DNA of 64,000 bases from Paenibacillus spongiae (GTDB lineage Bacteria; Bacillota; Bacilli; Paenibacillales; Paenibacillaceae). The notes beneath the pieces are model-generated. The model searched no databases, was not told where the DNA came from, and saw only the letters and a list, made by a program, of their open reading frames with translations. Position 1 is the first letter of the stretch. Every line of letters starts with the position of its first letter. Below are positions 1 to 8,351 of the stretch, piece by piece. A program made the translations under genes and the position numbers. The DNA lies in NCBI RefSeq assembly GCF_024734895.1, contig NZ_CP091430.1, positions 602,501-666,500 on the forward strand, read 5' to 3'.

Positions 1-348
1 ATCGGCCAGCAGCCGATGGAGGTTATTTTCGGTCTGATGCCGTGGATCGCGCTCGGCAGCCTGACGGCCTACTTTGTCAGCCAGTTCCTCGATGTGAAGA
101 TCTACACCTTCCTCAAGAAAGTGTTTCCCGAACCAGGCCAGCTATGGATCCGCAATAACGGCAGCACAGGGATTAGCCAGCTCGTCGACTCCCTTATCTT
201 CTGTACGATCGCTTTCGGGGGAGCGGGCTATACGTGGCAGGTTTGGTTTGAAATTTTCCTGACGACGTATGCCATTAAATTCGTTATTACCGCGGCATCG
301 ACGCCGATTCTTTATATTGCGAGAAGCTTTAAGTTCAAATCCGAATAG
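1..348 (+). CDS. Queuosine precursor transporter, VUT/YhhQ family (5' end outside window)
   Basis: The reading frame is open from base 1, so the gene begins upstream of the window and only the C-terminal ~115 residues are seen. It is a hydrophobic membrane protein with the family stretch WIRNNGSTGISQLVDSLIF, a hallmark of the YhhQ/VUT (DUF165) transporters that import 7-deazaguanine precursors for queuosine in tRNA. At least three membrane segments are visible, and the end is a short charged cytoplasmic tail (FKFKSE). It is followed by a rho-independent hairpin, so it ends its transcription unit. Family call is from motif memory; the substrate is inferred from the family. Confidence 0.8.
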   Translation: MGQQPMEVIFGLMPWIALGSLTAYFVSQFLDVKIYTFLKKVFPEPGQLWIRNNGSTGISQLVDSLIFCTIAFGGAGYTWQVWFEIFLTTYAIKFVITAASTPILYIARSFKFKSE

Positions 349-381
349 CGGGCATTGCATGGATAATAGGCATGTCCGGAG

Positions 382-420
382 AAAGCGGCTAGGGTGAATA
401 TTCGCTCCGGCCGCTTTTTT
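382..420 (+). terminator. Rho-independent terminator after the YhhQ-like gene
   Basis: AAAGCGGC and GCCGCTTTTTT form an 8-bp stem around a ~19-nt loop and end in six T residues, 34 bp after the upstream stop codon. Confidence 0.75.
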
Positions 421-494
421 GCGCTTCAGGTTGTAAACCGCTGGCATTATAAGTTAGATTTATGGCATGAAGGATGGGACGGGGAGGGAAGCAC

Positions 495-1166
495 ATGCGC
501 GTTAGCGGCATTAGAGGGATTATATTTGATATGGACAATACGCTGCTCCAATCGCGTATCGACTTCGGTATGATGAAAGCAGGCATATACCGCTATTTGG
601 TCCGAAGCGCCGTATTGGAAGAAGGCTTTCCGGTGGAGGAGCATACAACCGCCACCTTGATCGAGCATATCAGGCAAACGGGCAAGTTAACCGGTTCGTT
701 ATACGAAGCGGTTATGAAGATCGCCGCGGAGCATGAGGTAAGAGGCATGGAGGGTGCGGGTCTCGAGCCGGGAGCGGGCGAGCTTCTTGCAGCGCTGCAC
801 CGCCGGTATTGCCTTGCGGTCGTAACGAACAATTCGATTGCAGCGGCCCGTACCGCGCTGGAACGCACGGGTATTGTCCATTACTTCGACCTGATCGTCG
901 GCAGGGAGCAGATGACATCCATGAAGCCGACGCCGGCTGGTTTTCTCGTCGTGAAAGAGAGGCTGCATACGATCGGCGCGGATCAATGGCTGTCAGTGGG
1001 AGACGCGTGGATCGACGGGAAAGCGTCAGCCGATGCGGGCATTCCCTTTATCAGCTACAGGACGCCGCTGGATATCATGCATGAGCGGGGCGTCCGGCCG
1101 ATCGGGCGTGTGGACAAGCTAAGCGAGCTGATTCCACTGCTGGATGGCATGAAAGAAGGTACGTAA
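495..1166 (+). CDS. HAD-superfamily hydrolase
   Basis: All four HAD motifs are present: DMDNTLL near the N-terminus (nucleophile Asp), VVTNNS (motif II), the KPTPAGF lysine (motif III) and SVGDAWIDGKAS (motif IV acidic residues). This predicts a cytoplasmic phosphatase acting on a small phosphorylated metabolite; the helical insert after motif I is of the phosphoglycolate-phosphatase/pyrophosphatase cap type. The start at 495 is preferred over the in-frame ATG at 474 because GGGGAGGG lies 5-8 bases upstream of 495. Product is 223 residues, normal for the family. Substrate cannot be read from sequence. Confidence 0.85.
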   Translation: MRVSGIRGIIFDMDNTLLQSRIDFGMMKAGIYRYLVRSAVLEEGFPVEEHTTATLIEHIRQTGKLTGSLYEAVMKIAAEHEVRGMEGAGLEPGAGELLAALHRRYCLAVVTNNSIAAARTALERTGIVHYFDLIVGREQMTSMKPTPAGFLVVKERLHTIGADQWLSVGDAWIDGKASADAGIPFISYRTPLDIMHERGVRPIGRVDKLSELIPLLDGMKEGT

Positions 1167-1228
1167 GCAACAAGCGGAGCAGGCATAATTGATTCTGGTC
1201 GAACCATGACCGTTCGAAAGGAGCCTCC

Positions 1229-2158
1229 ATGAGAAACCGAAAAATTGGGATTCCCCTCATCCTGTGCGGCATTATGGCTGCGGTCGTGATCAGCCTCGCG
1301 CTCATGTCGGAATCCTTAACGGCATCAACGATACATATCGTGAACAAAGGTACGGACCGGGATGGAAAAGCGCGCTGGATCGAAGTGTACGATTCGAATA
1401 ATCAGAAGAAGGAGCAAGCATTCCGAATCAAGGTCGAGGACAAAGCGGCGTGGAGCCTGCTGGAGGTGGGAAGCGAATATTTTGCAGCTTATGGCCGGAG
1501 AGGGTACGGCCGTACGTACACGCTGCAGAATGCTCAACCAGATGCAGCGAGCGAGGCTATGGCCGGACGGGAAGATACCGATTCGGAAGCGGAAGCCGGC
1601 CTAGCCCCTGCGGCAGGCCTATTGTCGGTGAAGTCGCCGATGACGGTTTCCAATACGCCGATTCCTGGCTCGAACAGCACGCTTAAGCTTCGGCTCGTGG
1701 AAGGCAGCTACTATGAGGATTGGCAGCCGGGCGCTTATCGGGGGACGGTATACGAGGGGGCATTCGTCTTTGAGGTACAGGACGAGGTGGGCAATGTGAT
1801 TGAAACGACGGAATTAAGCCGATTTTATGACGGCCCGCTTACCTTTACGCGCCTCTTCCCTCTAGCCATGGCCGATTATAACGGGGATGGCCTGCCCGAT
1901 TTTACGCTGGGTCAGCATTCGAACAGCAGCGGGAATGAGTACCGGATCTTCAGCGTGCAGCAGAATTTCAGCATTGCAGAGCTTCCCGTCCCCGGCTCGG
2001 GACTTTATGTTAGCGGCGGGGAAGGAGATAAATACTCCATTAAGCTGAAACCGGACGGAGACGGCTTGCTCCGTTATTCCTTTTATTCGCAGGATGAGGG
2101 AAAGTACGTTCATAAGGCGCTGAGCTGGAAGGACGGGGCGTTCGTCGAGGTGAAATAA
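1229..2158 (+). CDS. Secreted or membrane-anchored protein with FG-GAP/VCBS-like segment, unknown function
   Basis: A 309-residue protein with an N-terminal hydrophobic segment (about residues 8-28) that could be a signal peptide or anchor. The rest is polar, with an acidic linker rich in Ala/Glu/Asp near residues 105-130. Near residue 212 there is DYNGDGLPDFTLG, resembling the Ca-binding turn of FG-GAP/VCBS repeats, which suggests a beta-rich extracytoplasmic domain. The strong site AAAGGAG lies just before the ATG. A similar DMDQDKAKD turn occurs in the anti-sigma-like protein at 19253. No enzyme motif is visible and I do not assign a function. Confidence 0.7.
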   Translation: MRNRKIGIPLILCGIMAAVVISLALMSESLTASTIHIVNKGTDRDGKARWIEVYDSNNQKKEQAFRIKVEDKAAWSLLEVGSEYFAAYGRRGYGRTYTLQNAQPDAASEAMAGREDTDSEAEAGLAPAAGLLSVKSPMTVSNTPIPGSNSTLKLRLVEGSYYEDWQPGAYRGTVYEGAFVFEVQDEVGNVIETTELSRFYDGPLTFTRLFPLAMADYNGDGLPDFTLGQHSNSSGNEYRIFSVQQNFSIAELPVPGSGLYVSGGEGDKYSIKLKPDGDGLLRYSFYSQDEGKYVHKALSWKDGAFVEVK

Positions 2159-2255
2159 TGGCGAATATTTTCATCTAACCGCTTGCATCGATTTCATGAT
2201 ATGATGATGCCGGATTATAGAAAAAGATGCATCCGATAGGGGATTATAGGTCGCT

Positions 2256-3179
2256 ATGGACAAAAAGTGGATTTATTACGCAGGCCTCGTTGCAGTTGCG
2301 GTCATATGGGGGGCCAATTTCGGCGTGTCACGTCTCGCCATGGATACGTTCGACCCGATTTTGTTCACCTTCCTGAGATTCGGCCTGGCTGTACCGTTCT
2401 TCTTCCTGCTGCTAAAGTTGAAGGAGGGAAGCGTCGGAATACCGCTCAAAGCCGCGCTCCAACTGGCCGTCATCGGTCTGGTCGGCGTGACGGGACTCGA
2501 GATCGCATGCATGTATTCCATCAAAATGACGACATTAGCGAATGCTTCGCTGCTTAATGTGGCGCCTTGGCCGATATTCGCGGCGTTATTCGCTCCATTA
2601 TTCATGCGGGAGCCGATCTCTCCCCGGCTGATCGGCGGCGGCGGGGCCGCTATCGTAGGGGTCTGCTTCATTATTCTCGGTGGCGGGGAGGGTCTTAATC
2701 TCTCTTCGGACAACATGATCGGCAACCTGCTTGCTTTCGGCATCAGTATTGTCGGCGCCCTGTACAATGTTGCCTGCATGCCGCTGATGAAACGCTATTC
2801 CGCGCTGCGGGTCAGCACGTGGCTTGCTTTGTTCGGCAGTTTATTCATGTATCCGCTTACGCTCGGTTCCTGGGGCAAGGTGGACTGGAGCGGGTTATCG
2901 GCCGGCAGTTATATGGCTATCGCCTATAACGTGCTGATCTGCACCGTATTCGCCTTCATCGTGTGGAACGCATCGATGTTCAAGGTCGGGGCCGCTCGCG
3001 CGAATTTCTTCCGCTATGTCGTTCCCGCCGCCGCCGTCGCAGCGGGTTACCTGATGTTCGATGAGTCCATTACGGGCTGGCAGCTGCTCGGTACCTTCTT
3101 CATGGCCGCAGGTCTTGTATGGATCACGCTGGAGAAGCAGAAGGGGATTCCCGCGGCGGCTCCGGCTGCCAGAGGCTAG
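2256..3179 (+). CDS. DMT-superfamily exporter, EamA domain (two repeats)
   Basis: A 307-residue integral membrane protein with about ten hydrophobic segments arranged as two EamA repeats. The first repeat opens with AVIWGANFGVSRLAMD, the typical WG.NF start of the family; the second begins near residue 150. Such proteins export amino acids or metabolites across the cytoplasmic membrane, but substrate is not predictable here. The C-terminal tail is short and Lys/Ala-rich. It stands alone, with its own terminator at 3251. Confidence 0.88.
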   Translation: MDKKWIYYAGLVAVAVIWGANFGVSRLAMDTFDPILFTFLRFGLAVPFFFLLLKLKEGSVGIPLKAALQLAVIGLVGVTGLEIACMYSIKMTTLANASLLNVAPWPIFAALFAPLFMREPISPRLIGGGGAAIVGVCFIILGGGEGLNLSSDNMIGNLLAFGISIVGALYNVACMPLMKRYSALRVSTWLALFGSLFMYPLTLGSWGKVDWSGLSAGSYMAIAYNVLICTVFAFIVWNASMFKVGAARANFFRYVVPAAAVAAGYLMFDESITGWQLLGTFFMAAGLVWITLEKQKGIPAAAPAARG

Positions 3180-3250
3180 CTATCTGAAGTGAAAGCGGCG
3201 GTTGACGCCCGTGGCAATGCAGGTGCTGGGACGAGAATAGGTGATGAAGA

Positions 3251-3278
3251 AGCCGGGGATAATGCCCTGGCTTTTTTT
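3251..3278 (+). terminator. Rho-independent terminator after the EamA gene
   Basis: AGCCGGGG-ATAATG-CCCTGGCT (one mismatch) is followed by a run of seven T residues. Confidence 0.7.
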
Positions 3279-3405
3279 GTGTTTACCAGATTAAAGGTGA
3301 ATATAGCGAAAAACAAATTGACGCCAATTCGAGCGGGGAGTAGAATGAACAAAGGTTTCTTTTCACATGTATATACTAGGTCATGGAGTGTGCTGCTGAA
3401 CCGCT

Positions 3406-3876
3406 ATGAACATGCGATTATGGGCTATTTGCTGTTATGTTGCTTTTGTTTACTGGATTTCTCTTCACATATCTCCGTTGAAGATGCTCTTCTACCCCAC
3501 GTTAGGCGCATTCTGCTTCTTATTCATGTCGCGCACGGATTATAAGGGGATCGGGAAAATATCACTGGGTGCCTTCGGCGCCTCGATCATCGGCACCATC
3601 ATCTATACGTTCATACCGGGCATTCTTGCTCTGTTCATCAACACGCTTGTTAATATACGATTGATTCAGAAATTCCGGCTGAATGCGCCTCCCGTGCTCG
3701 GCGTCTCGTTCATCCCGTTCTTCGCCGGAGAAGGCGGAGCCGCTGCATGGCATATTCCGCTGTTTGTCGGCGCATCGCTTGCCGGGCTGACGCTGCTGCT
3801 CATGGCCGTGGACTGGCTGGAAAAAACGCAGCGTGCCTGGTTTACGGCAAAGCGCGGCCTTCCGGAAGCGGAATAG
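3406..3876 (+). CDS. HPP family integral membrane protein; 5' part probably in another frame
   Basis: The C-terminal ~125 residues are HPP-family-like: four membrane segments, with MLFYPTLGAFCFLF and NAPPVLGVSFIPFF as recognisable blocks. HPP proteins are small 4-TM proteins linked to nitrite transport in some organisms. The ATG at 3406 lacks a ribosome site. In contrast the ATG at 3345, in frame +3, follows GCGGGGAG and encodes a plausible N-terminus (LLNRYEHAIMGYLLL) that runs out of frame at about 3450-3480. The likely original gene is 3345-3876 with a one-base shift in between. It may be a recent pseudogene or a sequencing error. Confidence 0.65.
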   Translation: MNMRLWAICCYVAFVYWISLHISPLKMLFYPTLGAFCFLFMSRTDYKGIGKISLGAFGASIIGTIIYTFIPGILALFINTLVNIRLIQKFRLNAPPVLGVSFIPFFAGEGGAAAWHIPLFVGASLAGLTLLLMAVDWLEKTQRAWFTAKRGLPEAE

Positions 3877-3884
3877 AACATCGA

Positions 3885-3922
3885 GCTTGTTCCCTGGCAT
3901 AGATGGGGAATGGGCTTTTTTT
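3885..3922 (+). terminator. Rho-independent terminator after the HPP gene
   Basis: GCTTGTTCCC pairs imperfectly with GGGGAATGGGC across a ~10-nt loop, then seven T residues. Confidence 0.6.
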
Positions 3923-4017
3923 ATTGCGTCCGGGTGTTTCGGTAAAATTGCTGCATCTCCTTGCCGGGAAGCTCATTTCTATTTAGAGTAAAGGGAAGAA
4001 AGGGTGATGAATCGAAG

Positions 4018-4551
4018 ATGGTTACAAGGGATGAAGAGCTGGTTGTTTATCCGTCGCCGCGGAAGCTGCTCGGATTATGCGCAGCTTCGATTATTTTCGT
4101 CCTTATTGGCGGAGGAATGATTGCCATCAGTTTGAGCGAGGAGGATTCGTCCGTTCCGATCCTGGTGATCGGGCTCATAAGCATCCTTTTTTTTGGGCTA
4201 TGTCTTATCTATGTGCTCTATCGCTTGTTGAACAAGAAGCCGTCTATTGTGCTGGATGATCAGGGAATTATGGACGATTCGTCTTACATCGGCGGAGGCT
4301 TGCTGCGGTGGGATCAGATCGAAGAGATCATGCTGTACGATTTCATGGGCCAGCGGTTCATCGGGCTGAAGCTGGTGGATACGCAGGCGTTCTTGACGCA
4401 GCAGAGCGGTCTGAAGAAAGTACTGATAAAGCTGAATCGGGGCATGGTGAAGGCGCCGGTCAATATTAGCCAGCAAGGGGTAACCATGCCGCTTGGGGAG
4501 CTGTATGTGCAGATGATGGAACGATGGGAAAGGTCTGCGCAGCTAAGATAA
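4018..4551 (+). CDS. Two-TM membrane protein of the STM3941 family, unknown function
   Basis: A 177-residue protein. Residues ~15-40 and ~50-75 form a hydrophobic hairpin, followed by a soluble C-terminal half with the block LRWDQIEEIMLYDFMGQRFI, the PH-like strand pattern of STM3941-type proteins. The start at 4018 is chosen because the protein then begins directly with the family-like MVTRDEELVVYPS; upstream in-frame codons have no good ribosome site. It is 18 bp ahead of the oxidoreductase gene at 4570, so the two are probably co-transcribed. No function is known for the family. Confidence 0.7.
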   Translation: MVTRDEELVVYPSPRKLLGLCAASIIFVLIGGGMIAISLSEEDSSVPILVIGLISILFFGLCLIYVLYRLLNKKPSIVLDDQGIMDDSSYIGGGLLRWDQIEEIMLYDFMGQRFIGLKLVDTQAFLTQQSGLKKVLIKLNRGMVKAPVNISQQGVTMPLGELYVQMMERWERSAQLR

Positions 4552-4569
4552 CGAGAGGAGAACCCCGCT

Positions 4570-5511
4570 ATGAGCAGAATAAGGATCGGCGTAATTGGTA
4601 TAGGCGATATCGCTCAGAAAGCTTATTTGCCGCTCTTGGCCGTGCACCGTGATATCCATATAGCAGGCTTGATGAGCCGCAACCCGGACAAGGTCAGCCA
4701 GGTGGCGGAGCAATACCGGATTGACGGACGGTTTACTCGAATGGAAGAGCTGTTGGAGCAGGATATTCAAGCGGTATTCGTACATAGCGCGACGGAAGCG
4801 CACTATGATATCGTCATGCGCTGTTTGGCGCGCGGACTCCATGTTTATGTGGACAAACCGCTTTCTTACGATATCGTGCAATCCGAAGAAATGGCGGCGG
4901 AAGCGGCGCGGCAGGGCAAGCTGCTCGCGGTAGGCTTCAACCGAAGATTTGCTCCCATGGTGCTCCGTGCCAAGGAATGGATCACAGAGGCCGGGGGCGG
5001 AGGAACGATACTCGTTCAGAAAAACCGGATCAAGCTGCAGGGGCATTCCGCCAAGGAATCCTTGTATGACGATGCGATCCATGCGATTGATTTGGCCGGG
5101 TGGCTTGCCTGCGGGGCGGATGACCAGCTGGAGCTATCGGCAGGTGCGGTCCGCAGCAATGAGAAGGGGCAGCTGCTATCCGTGTTCGGCATGCTCCGGG
5201 GGGAGAGGGCGGTATCCGCATTCTCCATGGAACGGCGCTCGGGTGCCGACGTCGAGCGGCTTGAATGGCACGGCAGCGGCCGGACGGCTATCGTGCACAA
5301 TCTGGAGCAGGCTGTGCTGTCGGAGCCTGGCAGCGGGGGCCATACCTTGGCCTTCGGAGGATGGGATTCCCATCTGCAGCGGCGGGGATTCGCCGGAATC
5401 GTGGATCATGTGCTCGCATCGCTGAACGATCCGCAGCAGTGTACGGTTCGTGCCGATCAGGTGCTCCGCAGCCACCGGTTAGTGGAGGAGCTCCTGACGG
5501 AACAAGGATGA
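4570..5511 (+). CDS. Gfo/Idh/MocA family NAD(P)-dependent oxidoreductase
   Basis: A 313-residue cytoplasmic enzyme with an N-terminal Rossmann fold (IGVIGIGDIAQKAYLP, GxGxxA type) and the family motif VDKPLSYD, whose EKP/DKP lysine sits in the active site. The catalytic helix has DDAIHAIDLAGWL, with the HxxD pattern seen in many members. Such enzymes oxidise or reduce sugar or inositol derivatives; the real substrate is not predictable. GAGAGGAG precedes the ATG. It ends the unit begun at 4018, with a terminator at 5573. Confidence 0.85.
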   Translation: MSRIRIGVIGIGDIAQKAYLPLLAVHRDIHIAGLMSRNPDKVSQVAEQYRIDGRFTRMEELLEQDIQAVFVHSATEAHYDIVMRCLARGLHVYVDKPLSYDIVQSEEMAAEAARQGKLLAVGFNRRFAPMVLRAKEWITEAGGGGTILVQKNRIKLQGHSAKESLYDDAIHAIDLAGWLACGADDQLELSAGAVRSNEKGQLLSVFGMLRGERAVSAFSMERRSGADVERLEWHGSGRTAIVHNLEQAVLSEPGSGGHTLAFGGWDSHLQRRGFAGIVDHVLASLNDPQQCTVRADQVLRSHRLVEELLTEQG

Positions 5512-5572
5512 GCTGAAATCCGCCCGAACAAGGCGGCCGCTCGCAATTCGGAATGAATCGAACCCATTAAAG

Positions 5573-5612
5573 AAGGCTGGATCCGCGCATTGCACGGATT
5601 CAGCCTTTTTTG
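5573..5612. terminator. Terminator between convergent genes
   Basis: AAGGCTGGATCCG and CGGATTCAGCCTTTTTT pair over 12-13 positions with a ~9-nt loop. The T run is on the + strand, and the minus-strand version is also U-rich, so it may serve both converging genes. Confidence 0.75.
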
Positions 5613-5620
5613 TCAGCCGC

Positions 5621-6007
5621 TTACTTATGCGAAGCCAGCCATTCGGTCAAAGCGGTGATATCGGCTTCGCTTAGACTGCTCTTAAAGCCGGGCATACCGC
5701 CGCCGCCGTTGGCGATTTTGGCATGAATTTGCTCTGTGCTCATACTGCCGCCGACCTTCTGCAGATTAGGCCCGACTCCTCCTGCGAGATCTGCTGCATG
5801 GCAGCCGACGCAATTTTGCTTATAGACCGTCTCTGCGGCGGCATTAACCGTTCCTTGATTGCCTGCATTCCCGGCATTGCCCGCGGTGCCGGCATTCCCC
5901 GCGGTATTGTTCGCAGGAGCGTTCTTATTGGCATTGGTGCCGCAAGCAGCGGCAAGAACCAGAAGCAAGACCGCGCCAATCATGATAAACAACATTCTTC
6001 TCTTCAC
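5621..6007 (-). CDS. Membrane-anchored cytochrome c lipoprotein (c551/CccB type)
   Basis: A 128-residue protein starting with GTG behind GGGAG. The signal peptide ends in a lipobox (LAAACG), so the protein should be lipid-anchored outside the membrane. A flexible linker rich in Asn/Ala/Gly (residues ~25-55) is followed by a single haem domain: CVGCH binds haem c and the Met of GGGMPGFK is the likely sixth ligand. This is the organisation of small Bacillus lipoprotein cytochromes that pass electrons to a terminal oxidase. It diverges from tatC and lies 2.3 kb from a GMC dehydrogenase, so it is a candidate electron acceptor for that enzyme. Confidence 0.9.
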   Translation of the reverse strand: MKRRMLFIMIGAVLLLVLAAACGTNANKNAPANNTAGNAGTAGNAGNAGNQGTVNAAAETVYKQNCVGCHAADLAGGVGPNLQKVGGSMSTEQIHAKIANGGGGMPGFKSSLSEADITALTEWLASHK

Positions 6008-6194
6008 GTATCAGCAACTCCCTTCAAAGTGATTTCGATATTAGATTCCCCCTTTTTTTTACTGGCATGCACACGTCAATACATAACCTCCAGAACGCGT
6101 ATAAGAGGGGGCCCATTGGATAAAATAAGCGTAACCTTCATGAAAATGTTGGGATTACCGCATTATATTATTCATCACGGGAGGCTTGCCTGGC

Positions 6195-6932
6195 ATGGAA
6201 AACAATGACGAGCTGATCCGGCATCTAACGGAGCTCCGCAAGCGATTGATTATCGTCCTGTGCTGGTTCGGGCTTACGCTCGGTGGCGGCCTGTACGTCT
6301 CGCCGCAAATTCTGCTCTACATCAAATCGCAGCCTGCGGCCGTGCCGATCGAATGGAACGTCTTCTCCTTCACCGACGGGCTGTTCGTCTACCTCCGCTG
6401 CGCCTTCGTCTTCGCGGTGCTGTTCACGCTTCCCGTGCTGCTGTTCCATACGTGGGCGTTCATCCGTCCCGGCTTGACGGAGAGGGAGGCGAAGGGAACG
6501 CTAGCATACGTTCCGGCCTCGTTCCTGCTGTTCTTAACCGGTATCTCATTCAGCTACTTGCTTGTTTTCCCGATGATGCTGCGTTTCATGATGCGGATGA
6601 ATCAAAGTATCGGCGCTGCCGAAACCTACGGTATCGATAGGTACTTCAGCTTTTTGTTCAACGTCGTCTTTCCGCTGGGGATTGCCTTCGAGATGCCGCT
6701 CGTCATTTTGTTTCTGACACGTCTCGGACTGCTTACGCCAAGCAGGCTTCGCCATACGAGAAAGTATGCTTATGTCGGACTCGCGATCGTCGGCTCCTGC
6801 ATCTCGCCGCCGGACTTTGTCTCGCATCTGTCCGTTACCATACCGCTGATCTTGCTGTTCGAATTGAGCGTCCTCATATCCGTGAGGTATTACAACCGCA
6901 GAATTGCCGCTCCCTTGCCGTCGGGCGGCTAA
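6195..6932 (+). CDS. tatC: Sec-independent (Tat) translocase subunit TatC
   Basis: A 245-residue membrane protein with six predicted membrane segments and the TatC signature start ([13 protein letters not shown]), the conserved [10 protein letters not shown] loop and the FGIAFEMP-like [17 protein letters not shown] block. TatC recognises the twin-arginine signal and forms the receptor part of the Tat export system for folded proteins. I prefer ATG 6195 to the TTG at 6186 because GGGAGG at 6180 is too close to the TTG. tatA follows 17 bp downstream, forming a minimal two-gene Tat system. Confidence 0.95.
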   Translation: MENNDELIRHLTELRKRLIIVLCWFGLTLGGGLYVSPQILLYIKSQPAAVPIEWNVFSFTDGLFVYLRCAFVFAVLFTLPVLLFHTWAFIRPGLTEREAKGTLAYVPASFLLFLTGISFSYLLVFPMMLRFMMRMNQSIGAAETYGIDRYFSFLFNVVFPLGIAFEMPLVILFLTRLGLLTPSRLRHTRKYAYVGLAIVGSCISPPDFVSHLSVTIPLILLFELSVLISVRYYNRRIAAPLPSGG

Positions 6933-6949
6933 CGAAAGGAGAATGTACG

Positions 6950-7144
6950 ATGTTCAATAATATCGGAATATCGGGGCTCGTGATTATTTTGCTGATTGCG
7001 CTGATCGTGTTCGGTCCGGCCAAGCTGCCCCAGCTGGGGCGAGCGTTCGGCGATACGCTGCGGGAATTCCGCAATTCGACGAAAGGCATTGTCGAAGAGG
7101 ATCTTATCGAAGTCCAGAAGGAAGAGCAGAAGAAGCTGCTCTAA
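6950..7144 (+). CDS. tatA: Twin-arginine translocase subunit TatA
   Basis: A 64-residue protein with an N-terminal membrane helix, the hinge [17 protein letters not shown] and an amphipathic helix followed by a charged tail: the complete TatA plan. Many TatA copies assemble with TatC into the export pore. AAAGGAG sits before the ATG. The distal part is shorter than in Gram-negative TatA but normal for Firmicutes. Confidence 0.95.
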   Translation: MFNNIGISGLVIILLIALIVFGPAKLPQLGRAFGDTLREFRNSTKGIVEEDLIEVQKEEQKKLL

Positions 7145-7170
7145 GGGGCTGGCTGTTGCATATGGAACTA

Positions 7171-7224
7171 AAGAGGCCGTCCGGCATGGGAACCATCAAC
7201 CCCGAGCCGGGCGGCCTCTTTTTT
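7171..7224 (+). terminator. Terminator of the tatC-tatA unit
   Basis: AAGAGGCCGTCCGGC and GCCGGGCGGCCTCTT pair with a ~20-nt loop and end in a T6 run. Confidence 0.85.
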
Positions 7225-7316
7225 AGCAGATTTTGACGATGTATGACCTGCAGATGAACAACAAACACTATATTCTCTGATGAATCGAGTGATGAATCAA
7301 GTAAATGGGAGGAACC

Positions 7317-8258
7317 ATGCATACCATTCCCGGACACCATCATATTTCGATGCTTACCAAAAACGCTCAATCGAATAATCAATTTTATCAACATGTCTTA
7401 GGGCTGCGCAGAGTGAAAAAAACGGTTAATCAAGATGATCCCTCGATGTACCACCTTTTTTATGGAGATTTAACAGGCAGTGCGGGAACGGAGCTGTCGT
7501 TTTTCGAAATGCCCAGAGCGGGTAGTACGGTTCGGGGTACAAATGCAATCACGGGAATCGGGCTGCTTGTTCCGTCCTATGAAAGTCTGGTATTTTGGAA
7601 AAAACGCTTCGAATCGTTAGCCGTGCAGCATGGCGAGCTCACAAGCTATGCCGGCCGGGATGCTTTGCATTTTGAAGATTCCGAAGGCTTGCGCATGATT
7701 TTGCTCAATAATAATGGCGAAGCGGTTCCGGGCAATTGGTCGGCTTGGGAAGACTCCGTCGTTGAATCGCAGCATCGTATTCTAGGAATGGGAACAGTCG
7801 AAATGACGGTGCGGAACTTGGAGAGCTTAGCGAGTACGCTTACGGATTTGTTCGGTTATGTCGAAGCGTCTCGTTCCGGTACGGAAGCCGTTTACCAGTC
7901 GGTTGCCGGACAATCGTTTGGAGAGATCGCCGTCAAAGAAGAAGAAGGGCCGAGCGAGAAGCCCGGCAAAGGAAGCATTCATCATTTAGCAATCCGGGTT
8001 AGAAATGAAGACGAGCTCCGTTATTGGGATGAGGTCGTTAAGAACCGCGGCTTCCGGTCGACGGGGATTGTCGACCGTTTTTACTTCCATAGCTTATATT
8101 TCCGTGAATCGAACGGTATTTTATTTGAAATCGCGACGGACGGGCCAGGCTTCACCGCAGATTCAACGGTCGAAGAGCTTGGCAAAGCTTTGGATTTGCC
8201 GCCGTTCTTAGAAGATCGGCGGACAGAAATCGAAGCCAAGCTAGTGCCGCTTGATTAA
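7317..8258 (+). CDS. Ring-cleaving extradiol dioxygenase, VOC/glyoxalase fold (MhqO/LinE-like)
   Basis: A 313-residue protein of two vicinal-oxygen-chelate modules. The N-terminal GHHHISML supplies a metal His and the second half has SIHHLAIRV and the strand ending SNGILFEIATDGPGF, where the Glu is the third metal ligand. These enzymes open hydroquinone-type rings and are often quinone-stress inducible in Bacillus (MhqA/MhqO). The start at 7317 has GGGAGG five bases before it; the in-frame ATG at 7305 overlaps that site. It is a single-gene unit with a terminator at 8297. Confidence 0.88.
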   Translation: MHTIPGHHHISMLTKNAQSNNQFYQHVLGLRRVKKTVNQDDPSMYHLFYGDLTGSAGTELSFFEMPRAGSTVRGTNAITGIGLLVPSYESLVFWKKRFESLAVQHGELTSYAGRDALHFEDSEGLRMILLNNNGEAVPGNWSAWEDSVVESQHRILGMGTVEMTVRNLESLASTLTDLFGYVEASRSGTEAVYQSVAGQSFGEIAVKEEEGPSEKPGKGSIHHLAIRVRNEDELRYWDEVVKNRGFRSTGIVDRFYFHSLYFRESNGILFEIATDGPGFTADSTVEELGKALDLPPFLEDRRTEIEAKLVPLD

Positions 8259-8296
8259 TAAAGAACAAGATTTCCAATCCCTGTGAAAAAACATGA

Positions 8297-8343
8297 AAAG
8301 TGGCAGTCCGGAACATCGTTCTCACGTTCAGGGCTGCCACTTT
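8297..8343. terminator. Bidirectional terminator between convergent genes
   Basis: AAAGTGGCAG and CTGCCACTTT form a perfect 10-bp stem between the converging dioxygenase and GMC genes, ending in T or A runs on both strands. Confidence 0.75.
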
Positions 8344-8351
8344 GTCGGGTG

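Noticed and set aside
6225-7089. Long opposite-strand and alternative-frame ORFs across tatC/tatA and many other genes
   Set aside because: They follow codon periodicity of the true genes, lack ribosome sites and have Arg/Pro/Ser-biased composition typical of shadow frames.
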